Positions 22,171-33,760 of a stretch of 64,000 nt of DNA are shown in pieces. The stretch lies in contig JAMJFZ010000818.1 of the NCBI GenBank assembly GCA_026225945.1, forward strand, positions 1,362,501 through 1,426,500, read 5' to 3'. A model generated the notes under the pieces. That model had not been told where the DNA came from. It did no database searches and worked only from the letters and a program-made list of their open reading frames with translations. A program made the position numbers and the translations under genes. This DNA comes from Cricetomys ansorgei. Its lineage: Eukaryota > Chordata > Mammalia > Rodentia > Nesomyidae. The stretch's first letter is position 1. Every line of letters begins with the position of its first letter.

Positions 22171-22188
22171 GGGGGGGGGGGGGGGGGG
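22171..22188 (+). repeat. 18-bp G homopolymer
   Basis: Eighteen consecutive G on the + strand, flanked by GGGAGT and AGCACC. Confidence 0.95.
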
Positions 22189-23619
22189 AGCACCTGCCCA
22201 GTGTGGGTGATGTTGTCACACGGTGATGTCTAAGATCAACCCCGGAGGAGGACAGAGACCAACTAGCTTTTTTGGACTCTCTCCCAATTTCTGGAATCTG
22301 TAGACGGACAGGGAACCCATCCTCTCATAAAGAAACCTGCCTCGTGATTACTACTAGAACATTCTAGTGAGTTTGCTAGTGACCCATCTGATCAGCCATC
22401 TGATCTCAGAGCTTTGTCATTCTGTTGAGGTCTCAGCCTGTACCCCATCACCTGCCCGGGGACCTGGCTCAGGAGGCCTCATGGCCGACAGCCCAGCCAG
22501 CTGCCTGCGCTCTTCTTGTCTCCACCTGACAAATCAGGCAGGCTGAGTCACCGCTCAGCTTCCCCAACCCCACGTGGAGGCCAGAGCTGCGCCAGGAGCA
22601 TGAGCTTCCAAATCAGACCAAAATGAGCCCATAAGCTGCCCTGAGGCTTAAACCTAAGAACATTCTAGAATCCCACACTCGACTTTGGAGCTCTCGAGGG
22701 GGCAGACCGCAGCAGACGGGCGTGTTATTCAACCACGTGTGGGGAAACCTGTCTTGCTGGAGGGTAATGATACGGTAATTAAGCACTCATCCAGAGAACA
22801 CAGGCCAGTCAGCGGCTGTAGCCCCAGCACCTGAGATAATGCTTTGCACACAGTAGGCACTCAGTGGGTTCTTTAATTGAATAAGGACACAAACAGCAAT
22901 AGCTGCTTTGGTTTGTCAGGTGCGTGATGTAAATAATTACACCTTGTACCATTAATACACACTAATAATTATGAAAGCATTTAAGTCTTCATTTCTGTCT
23001 CCACCAGGTGGGCACCTTATAGCCCTGCACATAGTAGGTGTTCAACAAATACCATTACCGAGAGGCAGGTGTGGGACATGATCTCATTTGTTCTCCCATG
23101 GCTCGGGCAGGGAGGCAGTTAAGCTGAGGCAGGGAGGTCTGTGTTTGCAGAGCCAGTCGCTCCTGTCAGCTGGGTCTCACTCCCAGCAGTGAGGAGAAAG
23201 CAGAACCGGGACCTCAGGGGAGGGCGCCCCGGGAGAGTGCGGGCCACTTTCCCATTCTCCAATCCTTCCTCAGTCTGAGTCACAAAGGCTTGTCTCCTCT
23301 GTTGTTCCTTGCAACTGCGGCAAAGCCCAGAGAGGTAGAGGAACCCGCTCCAGGTCACACTGTGAGCTCAGCACAGGTCTCCTGACTCTGTGCCTGGTGC
23401 TCTTTCCCTCAGACCCCCAGCTGTGGCTCCACACTGGAACCTTAGGTCAGACAAGGGGCGCAGGGCGCACCTACCACGTACCTAGTGGTAGGTTGTAATT
23501 TCTTGCTTGGCTGTGTGTCTTTTAGAACACATGACTCCGTGTCCCCGAGCCTCAGTTGTCCCATCCAAACAAGGGACTGATGTCATCTACTTTGCAGATG
23601 GCTTGGTGAGAAGCCCCAC

Positions 23620-23815
23620 TTTGGTGTCAGGCTAAGTGATGTGTGTGCTGACTCTCCTGCTGGGCGGCTTTGGAGAAGAAACTTAGCTTCTCTGAGCCTC
23701 AGTTGCTTTATCTGCAAATAAAGTAGTTACTAAGTAGCTACCTTGTGGAGATTGTGCTATTCAAGGACGGCACAAGCACCCATCCTGGCACATAATAAAT
23801 GCTCAGTTAAAGGGC
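23620..23815 (+). repeat. MIR SINE
   Basis: CTTAGCTTCTCTGAGCCTCA, TTTATCTGCAAATAAAG and CCTGGCACATAATAAATGC follow the MIR consensus order. Other MIR-like ends lie at about 22830-22885 and 22985-23060. Confidence 0.7.
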
Positions 23816-24088
23816 CTAGGGCTCCTGGGTGCCACTGAAGTACTGTATTCGGATCCAGCAGGCACGGCCTAGACACGGTAGACTCGTGGCTGCAATCCCG
23901 AGGCCTGGCTGTCCCAGCCAGCTGGGGGAAACCTGAGCCACCTCGTCCCTGGCAGAAGCTGCTAGAGCTACCACAGCCTCTGGAATGAAAGAAAGGTCAG
24001 AGTCTAGGGAAGCAGAGCTGGCGCGATGGAGGAAGGGCTGCCTGGGGGCTGGCTAACCACCCTCACCCCTCTGCTCTCCGCTCTCCAG

Positions 24089-24385
24089 GGGAAGCCTGAG
24101 TGCACCGAGCCTGGGTGTGGCCCCCCTGCCCCGGGCTTGGCCTCTGGGCCCGTGCTGAGCCGCCTCCCGGCCTGCCCCTGGGGAGGGGCCACCTGGTGTC
24201 AATTAAGGCCCCGAGTCGCTCGGCCGCACCACGCAGGGAGGGCCGCTGATTAGAGCTGCGGTCTCTCTCCAGATGGGGAGCACGGACTGAGGGGCGACAC
24301 CACCGTGCCAGGGAGAGGCCTCGTGGGAGCCCGTGAGTAGCGGGCGGGGGCTCCGTCCTCTGGGTGGGAGGGCAGCCGGGTGAGT
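24089..24385 (+). promoter_or_regulatory. GC/CpG-rich segment with splice signals; candidate promoter or alternative first exon
   Basis: By hand count about 19 CpGs lie in 24121-24360, far above the surrounding level, in roughly 70% GC. A strong acceptor-like CTGCTCTCCGCTCTCCAG ends near 24089, and another, GGTCTCTCTCCAG, ends at 24272. Donors GTGAGT occur at 24333 and, in a better context (CCGG|GTGAGT), at 24380. A short frame M-G-S-T-D-stop starts at 24273. Homeodomain-type GTCAATTAAGG and CTGATTAGAG lie inside. Because NOS1 follows KSR2 in mammals and uses many untranslated first exons, this is a candidate NOS1 5' exon. That link is inference. Confidence 0.4.
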
Positions 24386-27300
24386 GCGGGCCCCTGGCAT
24401 CAGGAGGGGGGGCTCTTCCAGCAGAGTTTGTTCTCTTGGAGGCCTTCCTGTGGGGCCCCCAGCATCCTGGACCCTCTTCTCCTCAGCCTCACCTCAGGGA
24501 AGACCCCAGGGGACCACATGCCATCCGGTGTCCTTCCTGGAGTCACGCAGTTGCAGAGGGCACCCCCACACTGCGTCTGAAGGAGGCGTGAAGGGTGGAT
24601 GAGGGACCAGCTCGGACAGAGGCGATTCGGAGGAGTCTCTGACTCTCTCCTTGACAACCCCCAGGGAGGGCTGTCTCTGTGCCAGCTTAGGTGGGCATTT
24701 AAGGCTCTATACAACCTGGCCCCAGAGCCCATGCTGTGGGTGGCCCCACAGGGGACCTGGAGAGGTGGCTGCACCAAAGCTGGGGGGTTGGGGGTAGCTC
24801 TATGGCTCCAGATGCCATGTGTACTGGAGAACAGGAGGCCAAGCCATGCCCTGGCCCTGCACCTGCTCCCGGGGCCACTGGTTCAGCTTGGTGGGGTCTG
24901 CACTACTTCCTGGTCCCCCATGAGAAGCCAGTCCCCAAGAGGGACAGTGTATGGGGCAGCTGCCCGCCTGTGGCCCAGACTCCGGGTAGACAGAGGGTGC
25001 TACAGAGACCTGCAGGATGAGAGGTGACTCGTGATTGACCCCTGGGCTGTGTCTGTGGAGCCTCAGCTCCTCGCTGGGAGAGGTCTCTGTAGCCACTGAG
25101 GGTGTTCACGGTGGCACCGCCTGGCAGTGGTGACAGTGAAGGTTCTAGAATTGAAGGAGACCCAGGGAGGACCCAGGACAGTAAAAGCAGCTGTCTGCGC
25201 GATGGGACAGCAGACTCGGCCCTGGCTGCCCGTTTCTGAATTCACGAGGCAAACTTCCATGAAGCAAGGCTGCCCTCAGGGAGCGTGTCCTTTCGTGTGT
25301 ATTTCCTACATGGTATCTGTCACGTGTCTCGGGGTCTGTCTGGACAGTGGCTCTGATGGGTAGGAGGGGAGATGGGTCACCCCTGGGACCGTGCAACGTA
25401 CCATTCTGTGTCTTTTGTGTGCTTGGTGATGTGCCGTGTGGACACGGGCCCCTTGGCTGTTGTGCCAAGTCACTGCCCTTCGTGGAGGTGGGGGGCAAGT
25501 GTGTTCATCTGGGGGACTTAGCCAGCTTTGTCTCACGGGCTCCTATTCAGCTGGCGGCCGAACTCGAGGGCCAACCCCCTGGAACAACATGTCAGTGAGT
25601 TTGAAGCAAGTGGAAGATGAGGGATAACCATGGAGAAGCCCCAGTGCTTTCTGGGAAATACACTCGTTTATTTCTCCTGTGAATCATCCTCCCCAAGTAG
25701 GACTTGGGCCTGACAGTAGGATACAGTAGAACCAAGAACTCAGTCTGGCCACAAAAGCTTAACTGAAACATTTGCTCTCAGGACTGAATTACAAAGGAGC
25801 AGTGTTCATTGAGCATCTACTATGAACCAAATTCTGTGCTCACTGGTGCAGACATACCAGGGTGTCTGGACTTGTGGGTCCATCATCCTTCCTCTCTCCA
25901 TTGTCTGCTGCGGGACACCCTGTATATGGTCTGGGAAAGTCTCTTCTTGGGGTCCCTTTGCAACACCAATCAGAATGTTCCCAGGGTCCTCTGGGAATCA
26001 GTGGCTCTGATTTCAGAATTCAGTTCCTAACAGACCATAACAGACCCCTTAGCATTTTGAAAATATTCACCGGCAGGACAAGGTGAGGTTCGCAGGCACC
26101 CACGGCTTCACCACCGTTTTGCAAGGGAAAGTGGGATTGTTTCCACGGCTTACTAAGCCTGCCCCCAGGCACCGGCTCAGGTCACTCATCAGCAAGAAGG
26201 TGCATTTAGCATTCCCTACAAGCTGGACACCCCCTCCCATAGCACATGAAGTGACTCACCTACTGGGGTCCCCTCCCCCACATCTCCCTAGTCCTTTCCC
26301 ACTCAGGGGCCACACACTCCAGAGCCAGCCTCTTACGGAGCTCCAGTCTTCAGTGGGACGAAGCCATTTTTCCTACCGGTTTTATTTACTCAGCAGGGCC
26401 GGGAATGGAACTCCTCCGGGCAGGTGCTACCTGACCGGGCTGCAGCCCCTGCCCCTCTTTGCGTACTTAATAGAGTATTTTTATTAACTGTTTTAACATT
26501 TCACACTTGCACACAATATATTTTGATACCATTCACCCCCACCCCTACCCTGCTCCTTCCAGATCTGCCCCAAAAGCCCCCACTCCTTCCCAATTTTATA
26601 CCTTTTTTTTTTTTTCTTTCTTTTTGTAATAACTCATCAACTCTAATCTGTGCTACCTGGGACTCAGGTGGGGGAGGGGCATCCTCTGGAGCCGGGTCAG
26701 CCGAGGCCCCTGGCTTTCTGACACTCAGCCCGCCTCCCTCTCCCCTTTGCCAGGATTACAGGAAGGCTCCGTGCCACACCCGGTATGTGAATAATTTCTT
26801 GTACGGAGCCAGTAATGGAAGGTGTGGGCAGCATTAAGGGAGTGGGGGGGGGGGGTCTGCGGAACACAACAAGGAGCTTTTTATCATGCATTGGGCATGA
26901 AAAAACTTTTGTCCAAACAAAATTCTAGGGAAATGGATTAGGGTCAAATGTTCAGAGGGAGTCAGAGAAGCGAAAGGAGATCTTGTCATCTCAGTCCCCG
27001 CTTGACCCCCTTGCCCTTGAAAGGCCCTGAGATCTCCTGATGACCCCCTGAGGTAGCCAGGCAGCTAGGCAGCTGACAAGTCCCAGACCAGCCAGGGGAA
27101 CACGGCAGGTAAAAACTGCCTGGCAGACAACCTTGAAGTTAGAGGAGACCCTGATAGTACCTGAGAGTCGCAGACTCGGGAAGACAGACCTGCCCTCAGA
27201 CATCTGTTTCGGTATTCATTCAACAAACAGCTATTAAACTCATAAGGTGCGCTGTGATTTGGGCTACATGCCAGTAAGGGGGCAGAACACAGCCGGGCTG

Positions 27301-27869
27301 CTCACCTTGTCACAGAAGGTATGGTATATGTAACATGGCTGGGGGGAGGGGAGCTTCTGCAGGGGTCATGATGACTGGCAGGTGGGCCCAGCCCATCTCA
27401 GCTGCACCCAACAGGAAAGGGATTGCCTGGAGCCTGAACACATGAGAGGGAGGGTACAGGAGAGGCTTACACAGGGCACTGGGCAAGGCTGGGGCAAGCC
27501 ATGACCTGGTCCAGGGGGCTCTGGGAAATGAGCTATGTCTCAGAGTCATGCTACCCAGAGGCCCAGGCAAGTCGGCTCAGCACCAGGTTAGTCAGTCACC
27601 GGCTCAGGCTGTCCCCAGCTTTTGGGGGAAACTGAGGCAGAGGAGATTGTTTTCCAGGTGAGCCAGCTTCCTTCATTTTGGAAGACGCAGACGCTGGGAC
27701 AAAGGTGCGCCAGCCCATCGAAGGCCACCTGTGTGAGACAGACGTTACCCGCCACACTGAGTGGTTCCTAGACTGAGGGTGAAGAGGGGTGGGGAGCTAG
27801 ATGAGGACCCCGTGGGGCTCGTGGTTCCAATGGAGACGGTAGAGGAAAGCCATTGGGTTAGGTACCGCA

Positions 27870-27975
27870 CTTGGCGTGGAAAGTCAGAGTCTGGTGCCTG
27901 AGTTCAAATCCTAGCCCTGCCATTTGCAGCCATTGCTATTGAGCCAGACCCTTGGTTCTCAAGGCCTGCGAGTCC
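27870..27975 (+). repeat. MIR-type fragment
   Basis: GGTGCCTGAGTTCAAATCC, CTAGCCCTGCCATTTGCAG and CCAGACCCTTGGTTCTC follow the MIR core order. Confidence 0.55.
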
Positions 27976-28194
27976 CTGGCTGCGGGGTGTGGACACCATA
28001 TGACCTCTCTCCTGGCGCGGTGGGTGCCATGTGTGTATAAATCACACGGTCCGGTTTCTGGAAGATGTAAAGGACAGTGTGGTTACGGTGAAGCAGTCTA
28101 ACCGCAGGTAGTTCCTTCCTGTGGAATATCCGAAACTTTCCTGGGCTGAACCCCAAGAACAGGCATCAGGGGGAGGTGAAGAGGGACAATGGCT

Positions 28195-28313
28195 TAGTTC
28201 ACGTTCTGTTGCGATAAACACAGTAGCCGAAAGCAACTTAGTGAATGAAGGAAGAATATATTTGGTTTATGGCTTACAATCCATCAGCAAGTGGAACCTG
28301 GAGACAGGAACTA
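28195..28313 (+). mobile_element. 5' part of a MaLR (MT-type) LTR, interrupted by a polypyrimidine tract
   Basis: GTTCTGTTGCGATAAACACA and AATATATTTGGTTTATGGC, followed by a GGAACCTGGAGACAGGA-type stretch, resemble the 5' half of an MT LTR. The rest of the LTR is missing, replaced by the CTC/TTC tract that follows directly. Confidence 0.55.
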
Positions 28314-28580
28314 CCTCTCCTCCTCCTCCTCCTCTTCCTCCTCTTCCTCCTCTTCCTCCTCTTCCTCCTCTTCCTCCTCTTCCTCCTCTTCCTCCTCTTC
28401 CTCCTCTTCCTCCTCTTCCTCCTCTTCCTCCTCTTCCTCCTCTTCCTCCTCTTCCTCTTCCTCCTCTTCCTCCTCTTCCTCCTCTTCCTCCTCCTCTTCC
28501 TCCCTTCCTCCTCTTCCCCCTTCCTCCTCCCTCCTCCTCCTCCTCCTCCTCCCCTCCTCCCCCCTCCTCCTCCTCTTCTT
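28314..28580 (+). repeat. Polypyrimidine (CTCTTCCTC)n tract, 267 bp
   Basis: The tract is almost purely C and T, built from a 9-bp unit (CTCTTCCTC) over about 28330-28500, then irregular CCT runs. It is mirror-symmetric in places. All forward frames across it stay open as runs of S, L or P, which has no coding meaning. Confidence 0.97.
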
Positions 28581-29044
28581 GTTTAATTACAGAACACAGT
28601 TAGGATGAAAAAAGAAACAGCTTTTGCAGCATTGACCACATGTCCAGAATACTGAATTGGGAAGGGATAGTTGACGCTTGGTTATGGATAAAATCATGAT
28701 CTCAAAAACAGAGCGCATGTGTTCAATAGGTCAAACCTGCGAGTGGAGGAAAAAATCCGGTCTGGAACTTTGTGGTGTTTCTGGCCAGTGAGTCTGCTAC
28801 CCACTGGACTCCTTCCTCTGCTGACCTTACCCTGTACCATGAGCGCCCAGTGCGTAGCCATGGTCCTCCGCATGCCCCCGGGGAATGGGTGGCACTGAGA
28901 AGCAGATCTCCAGCCTTGGCTCGCTGGCGAGGAAGGTTTTATGGAAAGTCAGACCCATGGAGGAATTTCAGATGCCATTGCAATCATTTGCTGAGAGAGC
29001 GTGAAAGATTTTGACCACTCTCTCCTGCACCGTGTGTACACTCC

Positions 29045-29115
29045 AGGACACAAACGCACACGTGCGCATGCGCAAACGCACATGCACGCACTCACGCACA
29101 CGCACAATGCAGGCA
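29045..29115. repeat. CA/CG-rich alternating purine-pyrimidine tract
   Basis: A series of CACACG, GCGCATGCGC and CACGCA words resembles a diverged (CA)n with several CpG/TpG variants. Confidence 0.6.
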
Positions 29116-29119
29116 CACA

Positions 29120-29372
29120 TTCTTCTGATCACTCACGTAACCACTCATCCATCCACCCTCTTATTCATCTATCCAGCCTTCCCTCCTGCCCTCCCTCCTT
29201 CCTGTTAGTGATCCCTTCGGTCCTCTCCCTAGCCGCTCACACATGTATTCACGCACGCACACCGTCACCAGCCCGCTCACCCAGTCCCGCCTCACTTGTC
29301 ACTCACCCATACGTCCGCGTATCCATCCGATCCAATCATTACCCTGCTCATCCATCCATCTACCTCTCTGTA
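29120..29372 (-). repeat. Degenerate CCAT (GGAT on minus) array, array 3
   Basis: CATCCATCC, CATCTATCC and CCATCCATCTACC words recur over about 250 bp. This is the same tetranucleotide family as the other arrays but on the opposite strand and more eroded. Confidence 0.75.
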
Positions 29373-29754
29373 ATTGGGGTCCCCGAGACTAGCCCAGGCG
29401 TGATGACTTCCTAGGAGACTCGTGGGTTTAGTATAGTAAAAGAAGGCAAAATAAAAATGCATGGGCGTAGTCCGTGGGTGATCACCAAGATGGCCCCCAG
29501 AGGCTATGTGATGGGGGTCAGGGACACATGTCCTGGGGACTGTGCCTGAGGTAGCTCTGCAGAGGGGACAGAGGGTGACTCTCAGTGACTCTCCCCTTCC
29601 CTTTCTGGATATCTCTCCAACTGTCCCCTTCAGAGCCATATGCCTCCCCGATCCTCTCCGATGCTCCAGGAAATGAGCAGGGCCTGGAATTGCCCTTCAC
29701 CTTGTTAATGTATCACACCAAGGGCCCCCAGAGGTGGAGCCGCTTGTCTACAAG

Positions 29755-30060
29755 GTTTTGAGCCTTCGGCGTGGCGCCCGTTGCAGTGTCTCTGAACAAG
29801 GCCCGCCTTTACAGGGCAGACGCTCCCATCAGACCCTCGCAGACGCATCCCATCCGGTGTCCCCGTGAAATGTCCTCACTACGGTGCTTAAACGGACGCC
29901 GGCAGACACGCACAGTGAGCTCCTCGCTCGCCCGTCTCCCACACCGTTCTGCAGCCGAGGCGGATAGACGCGGTAAACACAATTTCAATTACCCAGCCAA
30001 TAAGACTCGCCTTCGAGACACTGCGTGACGGGTGGGGTGACGCTTTGCTGCGACAAAACC
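29755..30060. promoter_or_regulatory. CpG-dense island-like segment
   Basis: By hand count about 29 CpGs fall in 29761-30060 (roughly one per 10 bp), with GC a little under 60%. That gives an observed/expected ratio near or above 1, whereas flanking DNA is CpG-poor. The segment is free of SINE and LTR signatures. It ends with a CCAAT box (29997-30001, in CAGCCAATAAGAC) next to TTTCAATTACC. No coding frame is recognised. It qualifies as an orphan CpG island and a candidate promoter or enhancer for NOS1-region transcripts. Confidence 0.55.
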
Positions 30061-30143
30061 ATTGTTCACACTGGAAGTGTGGGACATTCTGCCTTAGAGG
30101 TTCATTTTTTTTTAACTTTTGAAGAGCTTAATTAGCAGTTGTT

Positions 30144-30156
30144 GGGGGGGGGGGGG
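30144..30156 (+). repeat. 13-bp G homopolymer
   Basis: Thirteen consecutive G follow AGCAGTTGTT. Confidence 0.9.
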
Positions 30157-30717
30157 TCAGAGATTTTCTTTCCCTTCCAGAGGGTTCTTTTAGTCATCCC
30201 TACACCAACCACCTCTGCTGTGGCAACTTGATTTTCCACCACATTCTCCTCGCTGGGATGCCAGTCCTCTGTCCTTAAGCTGTAGACCTTCCCTCCTTGG
30301 GCTTCACTGGGTACCAACAGGAGCATCTCCACGCGGCATCCTCGCTGTTCCCTTGTCCTTGTGTGGTAATTAGAGCGGGACAGCTCAGTACAGTGGCTGT
30401 CACAGCACAGCACAGCGCAGAAGAGACTCCAAAAGAGGCAGAGCTCATCTGTCAGGCCAAGAGCGATGGCTGCCTCCGCCTGCAGACTAAAGTACCCAAG
30501 TACAGCAAGCTGGGGTTTACAGCCCAGGGTGTGTGTGTGTGGCGGGGGGGGGGGTGTCCCAAGAAATCAAGTTCAGGTGCATCCTGCAACAATGGGGAAC
30601 ATGAAGGGATATACAGGGTCCAATGGGGAGCTTGGGGGATTTAAACTTGATGTCAAGAGGGCTGTCAGGGCTAAATGGGAAAGAGGAGAGCAAGGGGTGT
30701 GGAAAAAAATAGACCGA

Positions 30718-30860
30718 GCAGGGTGGCACAAGCCAGGCATCCCAGCACTGAGGAGGCAGAGCCTAGGCTAGAGAGAGCCAGGAGAGAGATAAGGAGGAAG
30801 AAAAGGGGAGGGAGGGAGGGAGGGAGGAAGGAAGGAAGGAAGGAAAGAAGAAAAGGGAGG
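30718..30860 (+). repeat. B1 fragment with GGAA-rich tail
   Basis: GCAGGGTGGCACAAGCCAGG and CCCAGCACTGAGGAGGCAGA are B1 body. The tail has become a (GGAA/GGGA)n purine run at about 30795-30860. Confidence 0.65.
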
Positions 30861-31456
30861 AAGGAGCAGGCTTTGAGCCTTGGTGGTGACATCCAAGGCC
30901 ACCAATCAGGCATTTGGAAGAACCATCAGGCAGCTAAGTAGAGGGAAACCTCCACAGCTTTCCTAGGTCTGGGGGATCTGGTCCTGGCTCCACCCCATTT
31001 TCCTGATCTTGCTTCATGAGCTAGATGGCAATGAGATCACAGAGTCAGTCGCACACATGGCGAGGACTCGGGAGGCCCACGGTCTCTAGCTGTCTGCCCC
31101 GCTGGCTGTGTGGTCTGGGGCTCACTTCTAAACACGCCTGGGAGTGTGTCTCCTAAGTGGTAAAGGGGACGTGGCCAGTCATCCCTTCCTGTGCTCGTTG
31201 CCAGTGATATTTATGAGGGCTTAGGCAGTGCCCGGAAGCTGTGGGATCACAGGAGAAACTGTCACCACGGCTCCCACCTGCAGTGTAGAGTCACTGTAAT
31301 CCCCTTCTCGGGTTTGCATCCCCATCTACCATCCATCTGGTCCCAGCTTCCTGCAAGTCACTGGTCCTGGGGAGACTCACAGATGCTATGACTTCATGGC
31401 TCCTTCTCTAGCCCAGTTTCTCATCTTTCTCGGTGACATAGACCCTTCTTGGGGCA

Positions 31457-31457
<1 letters not shown>

Positions 31458-31500
<43 letters not shown>
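31458..31500 (+). repeat. (TG)n microsatellite, 43 bp
   Basis: An uninterrupted TG repeat, Z-DNA-prone, next to the tail of a minus-strand B4. Confidence 0.98.
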
Positions 31501-31504
<4 letters not shown>

Positions 31505-31725
31505 ATTTACACATATGGAAGCCAGAGACTCTCCATCTTAGTTTTTGAAACGGTCTCTCACTGAGCCTAGAGCTTGCCGATTGGCTAGACCGCACATGCA
31601 ATGAGCTCCAGGGATCCACCTGTCTCTGCCCACCGCTGTGTTCGCAGATGTATACCATCGTAGCCAGCTCTTACATGGGTGCTGAGGATCCAAGCCCAGG
31701 TCCTGAGAGCCGTGCCCTCAGTGCA
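31501..31725 (-). repeat. B4-type SINE
   Basis: On the + strand it shows TTTTGAAACGGTCTCTCACT, TGAGCTCCAGGGATCCACC and CATGGGTGCTGAGGATCC, the reverse of a B4. The TG run at 31458 is its expanded tail. Confidence 0.7.
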
Positions 31726-31879
31726 CCAGAATGTAATGCTCAGGGTTGCACACAAACTGCCTTGCAAAGCTGCAATCCACAACTTACCTTGAACGAGCAC
31801 AGTGTGCGAGCGTGTGTTTCTGTTAGCACACTGATTCACACCAGCTAGCTGTGAGCCTAGCAAACACGGTCATTTCGTG

Positions 31880-31985
31880 TCTCTCCCTGGGGGTGCACGC
31901 CTACCATCTCAGCAGCGAGGAGGCTGAGGAGCGTTATGAATTTGAGGCTAGCCGGGCTACGTAGCAAACAGACAATTAACAAAAG
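31880..31985 (+). repeat. B1-related SINE fragment
   Basis: GGTGCACGCCTACCATCTCA, GAGGAGGCTGAGGAGC and GAGGCTAGCCGGGCTACG match the B1 body. Confidence 0.65.
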
Positions 31986-32364
31986 TAAACCGTGTAATCT
32001 TGAAGTGGGGAAGGACATAAATATCTCACGGTGTTTACAATCACTGTAAAGGGACAGGAAAATGCCCTCTAGATTCTTAGTTCTTTGGGAGAAAAAGACA
32101 GGGGTGTTGAACATAGGTCTGTGGCATTTGTTTCTGTAAGGACATCAAAGGCTAGGGTTCGGGGATGAAGCTACTGTGAGCTCAACACATAGGTTTTCTC
32201 ATTCACGGTCATGGTCTCTCTGAATTGTGTCCTGAGAGCCCGTGTCGGCTGACGGGCGCTACCTGTCTGATGAGTTGCCATCAGCTGGACAGATTGATCT
32301 CCGCACGGATGCTCAAATGGTTTCCTCTGGGAACAACATGCGGTGACCCATTAAAGACAGAACT

Positions 32365-32650
32365 CTTACAGCAGGAAGGATGGCTCAGTGGTCACAGTGC
32401 TTGTTGTGCAAGTGTAGGGTCCAGGGTTCAAATCCCTAGAAACGTCTGAAAATGTTGAGTGGGTCTGGTGGCTTGGCTATCATTCAGGAGGCAGAGACAG
32501 AAGACACACATACACAGAGAGAGAGAATTGAGAGAACCTGTCTCAAAGAGTAAAGAGCTACCAAAGATGTTTAATGACACCAAGTTCTACCCTTTGCACA
32601 CAAACACACGTGTCCTGCACATACGAATGTGCGTACATGCACACGTGGAA
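32365..32650 (+). repeat. B4-type SINE
   Basis: The head GGATGGCTCAGTGGTCACAG and box B-like GGGTTCAAATCCCTAG are followed by TCAGGAGGCAGAGACAG. Further on are CCTGTCTCAAAGAG and a CACA-rich tail. Confidence 0.7.
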
Positions 32651-33039
32651 ATGGACAGCTTCGCCCTGCCCCCCGCTCGTGTCCTTCTGCTTCTGGCCAG
32701 TCCTCTGCCGTTCCCTCTGATGCTCTCCGCAGCGGACACTTCACGGCTGTCAGTTCACAGACCCAGGGACCACATCTCTTGACATTACTTGCTCCGTCCC
32801 TCCGATCTAGGTCTGTCACTATTTTTAGTTCCACACTGGTTACCGTGGCAACTTTGAGAAATGCTTTTACACTCTTATTCCTTACTCTGCTCACAACCGG
32901 AGGTGTACTTCAGCCCCACACCACTTCGGGGTGACGTGGAGGGTCCGCTTCTTTCCTCGCCTCTTTTCACTGCATTGCCAGTGCTGGTATCTGGAACTTG
33001 TTATATTTTGTTAAATTTATTTATCATTTATTGGTATAC

Positions 33040-33225
33040 TTTGTGTGTGTGTTCGTGTTCTCAAAATCACACAAGTACCACAGCACACATGCAGAGGTCA
33101 GAAGACACATGCAAACGTTGGATCTGTCTTTTGATCTCCGCGTGGGTCCTGGAGCTCAAACACGAGTCGTCAGATTTGGCAGCAAGTGCCTCTATACACT
33201 GAGCCGCCACACCAGCCTGGAACTT
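33040..33225 (-). repeat. B3-type SINE
   Basis: CATGCAGAGGTCAGAAGACA, GTCCTGGAGCTCAAACACG and CACTGAGCCGCCACACCAGC are the reverse complement of a B3 element. Confidence 0.7.
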
Positions 33226-33429
33226 TTGATGGATAGGTCCCATGTTCCAGAGAGAACTGCATGCTCCTAGAGAGTGGGGGGCCCAGCTCACTTTTGCTTA
33301 TTCTACAAAGTACAGTGCCTGGTTTATAAGTTCCTGTCACTGTGTGCTCTGCCCTGTGGCTACAGACTGTAGCTTGGGGAGCAAGGAGGAGGTTGCAAAT
33401 ATAAGCCTCACCCGGGCAGGCGGTGGCCC

Positions 33430-33760
33430 TGATGGATGATAGATGGATGGTAGACAGGCAGGCAGACAGAAAGAAAGACAGATTGGTGGTTGAGTGACGA
33501 GGTGGATGTATCGATAAATGGATCTGTAGCTGGATGGATGGATGGATGGATGGATGGATGGATAGATGGATAGATGGATGGATGGATGTGTAGATAGATG
33601 TATGGATAGATGTATGTATGTATACATAAATGGATGGATGGACGGATGGACGGATGGATATATGTATATTTGGAAAGATGGATGGATGGTAGAATGGGAA
33701 TGTAGATGAAAGAATAGAAAGGTGGTAGACTGGAGATAGATAGACAGATAGATAGCTGGC
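33430..33760 (+). repeat. (GGAT/GATA)n microsatellite field, array 4
   Basis: GGATGGATGGATGGATGG runs at about 33530-33560 are flanked by GATAGATGG, GTATGTATG and GACGGATGG variants. Imperfect over about 330 bp. Confidence 0.95.

Larger units (their letters stand above)
17996..24088. other. Intergenic stretch with SINEs, an unexplained decayed frame and unique DNA
   Basis: No coding exon is recognised. A B4 on the minus strand lies at about 18605-18810, a B1 at 19893, a minus-strand B1-like piece at 20140, and a B2 at 21592. Old MIR pieces occur at 23620 and nearby. The stretch 18085-18340 resembles an ancient mammalian repeat but I cannot name it. A CpG-bearing possible exon (20310-20584) and a decayed minus-strand frame (21140-21348) are described separately. 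Confidence 0.6.
24386..29754. other. Intergenic stretch, mostly unique, with MIR pieces, a MaLR start and a polypyrimidine tract
   Basis: No coding exon is seen. A T-rich run lies at 26600-26622, a MIR-like piece at about 27870-27975 and a MaLR start at 28195. The polypyrimidine tract occupies 28314-28580 and a CCAT-type array 29120-29372. The long forward and reverse frames near 24600-25100 overlap one another and look like GC-driven noise. Confidence 0.6.

Noticed and set aside
28245..28608. Three overlapping frames of poly-S, poly-L and poly-P
   Set aside because: Translation of the CTC/TTC tract in three phases; no coding constraint is possible in all three.
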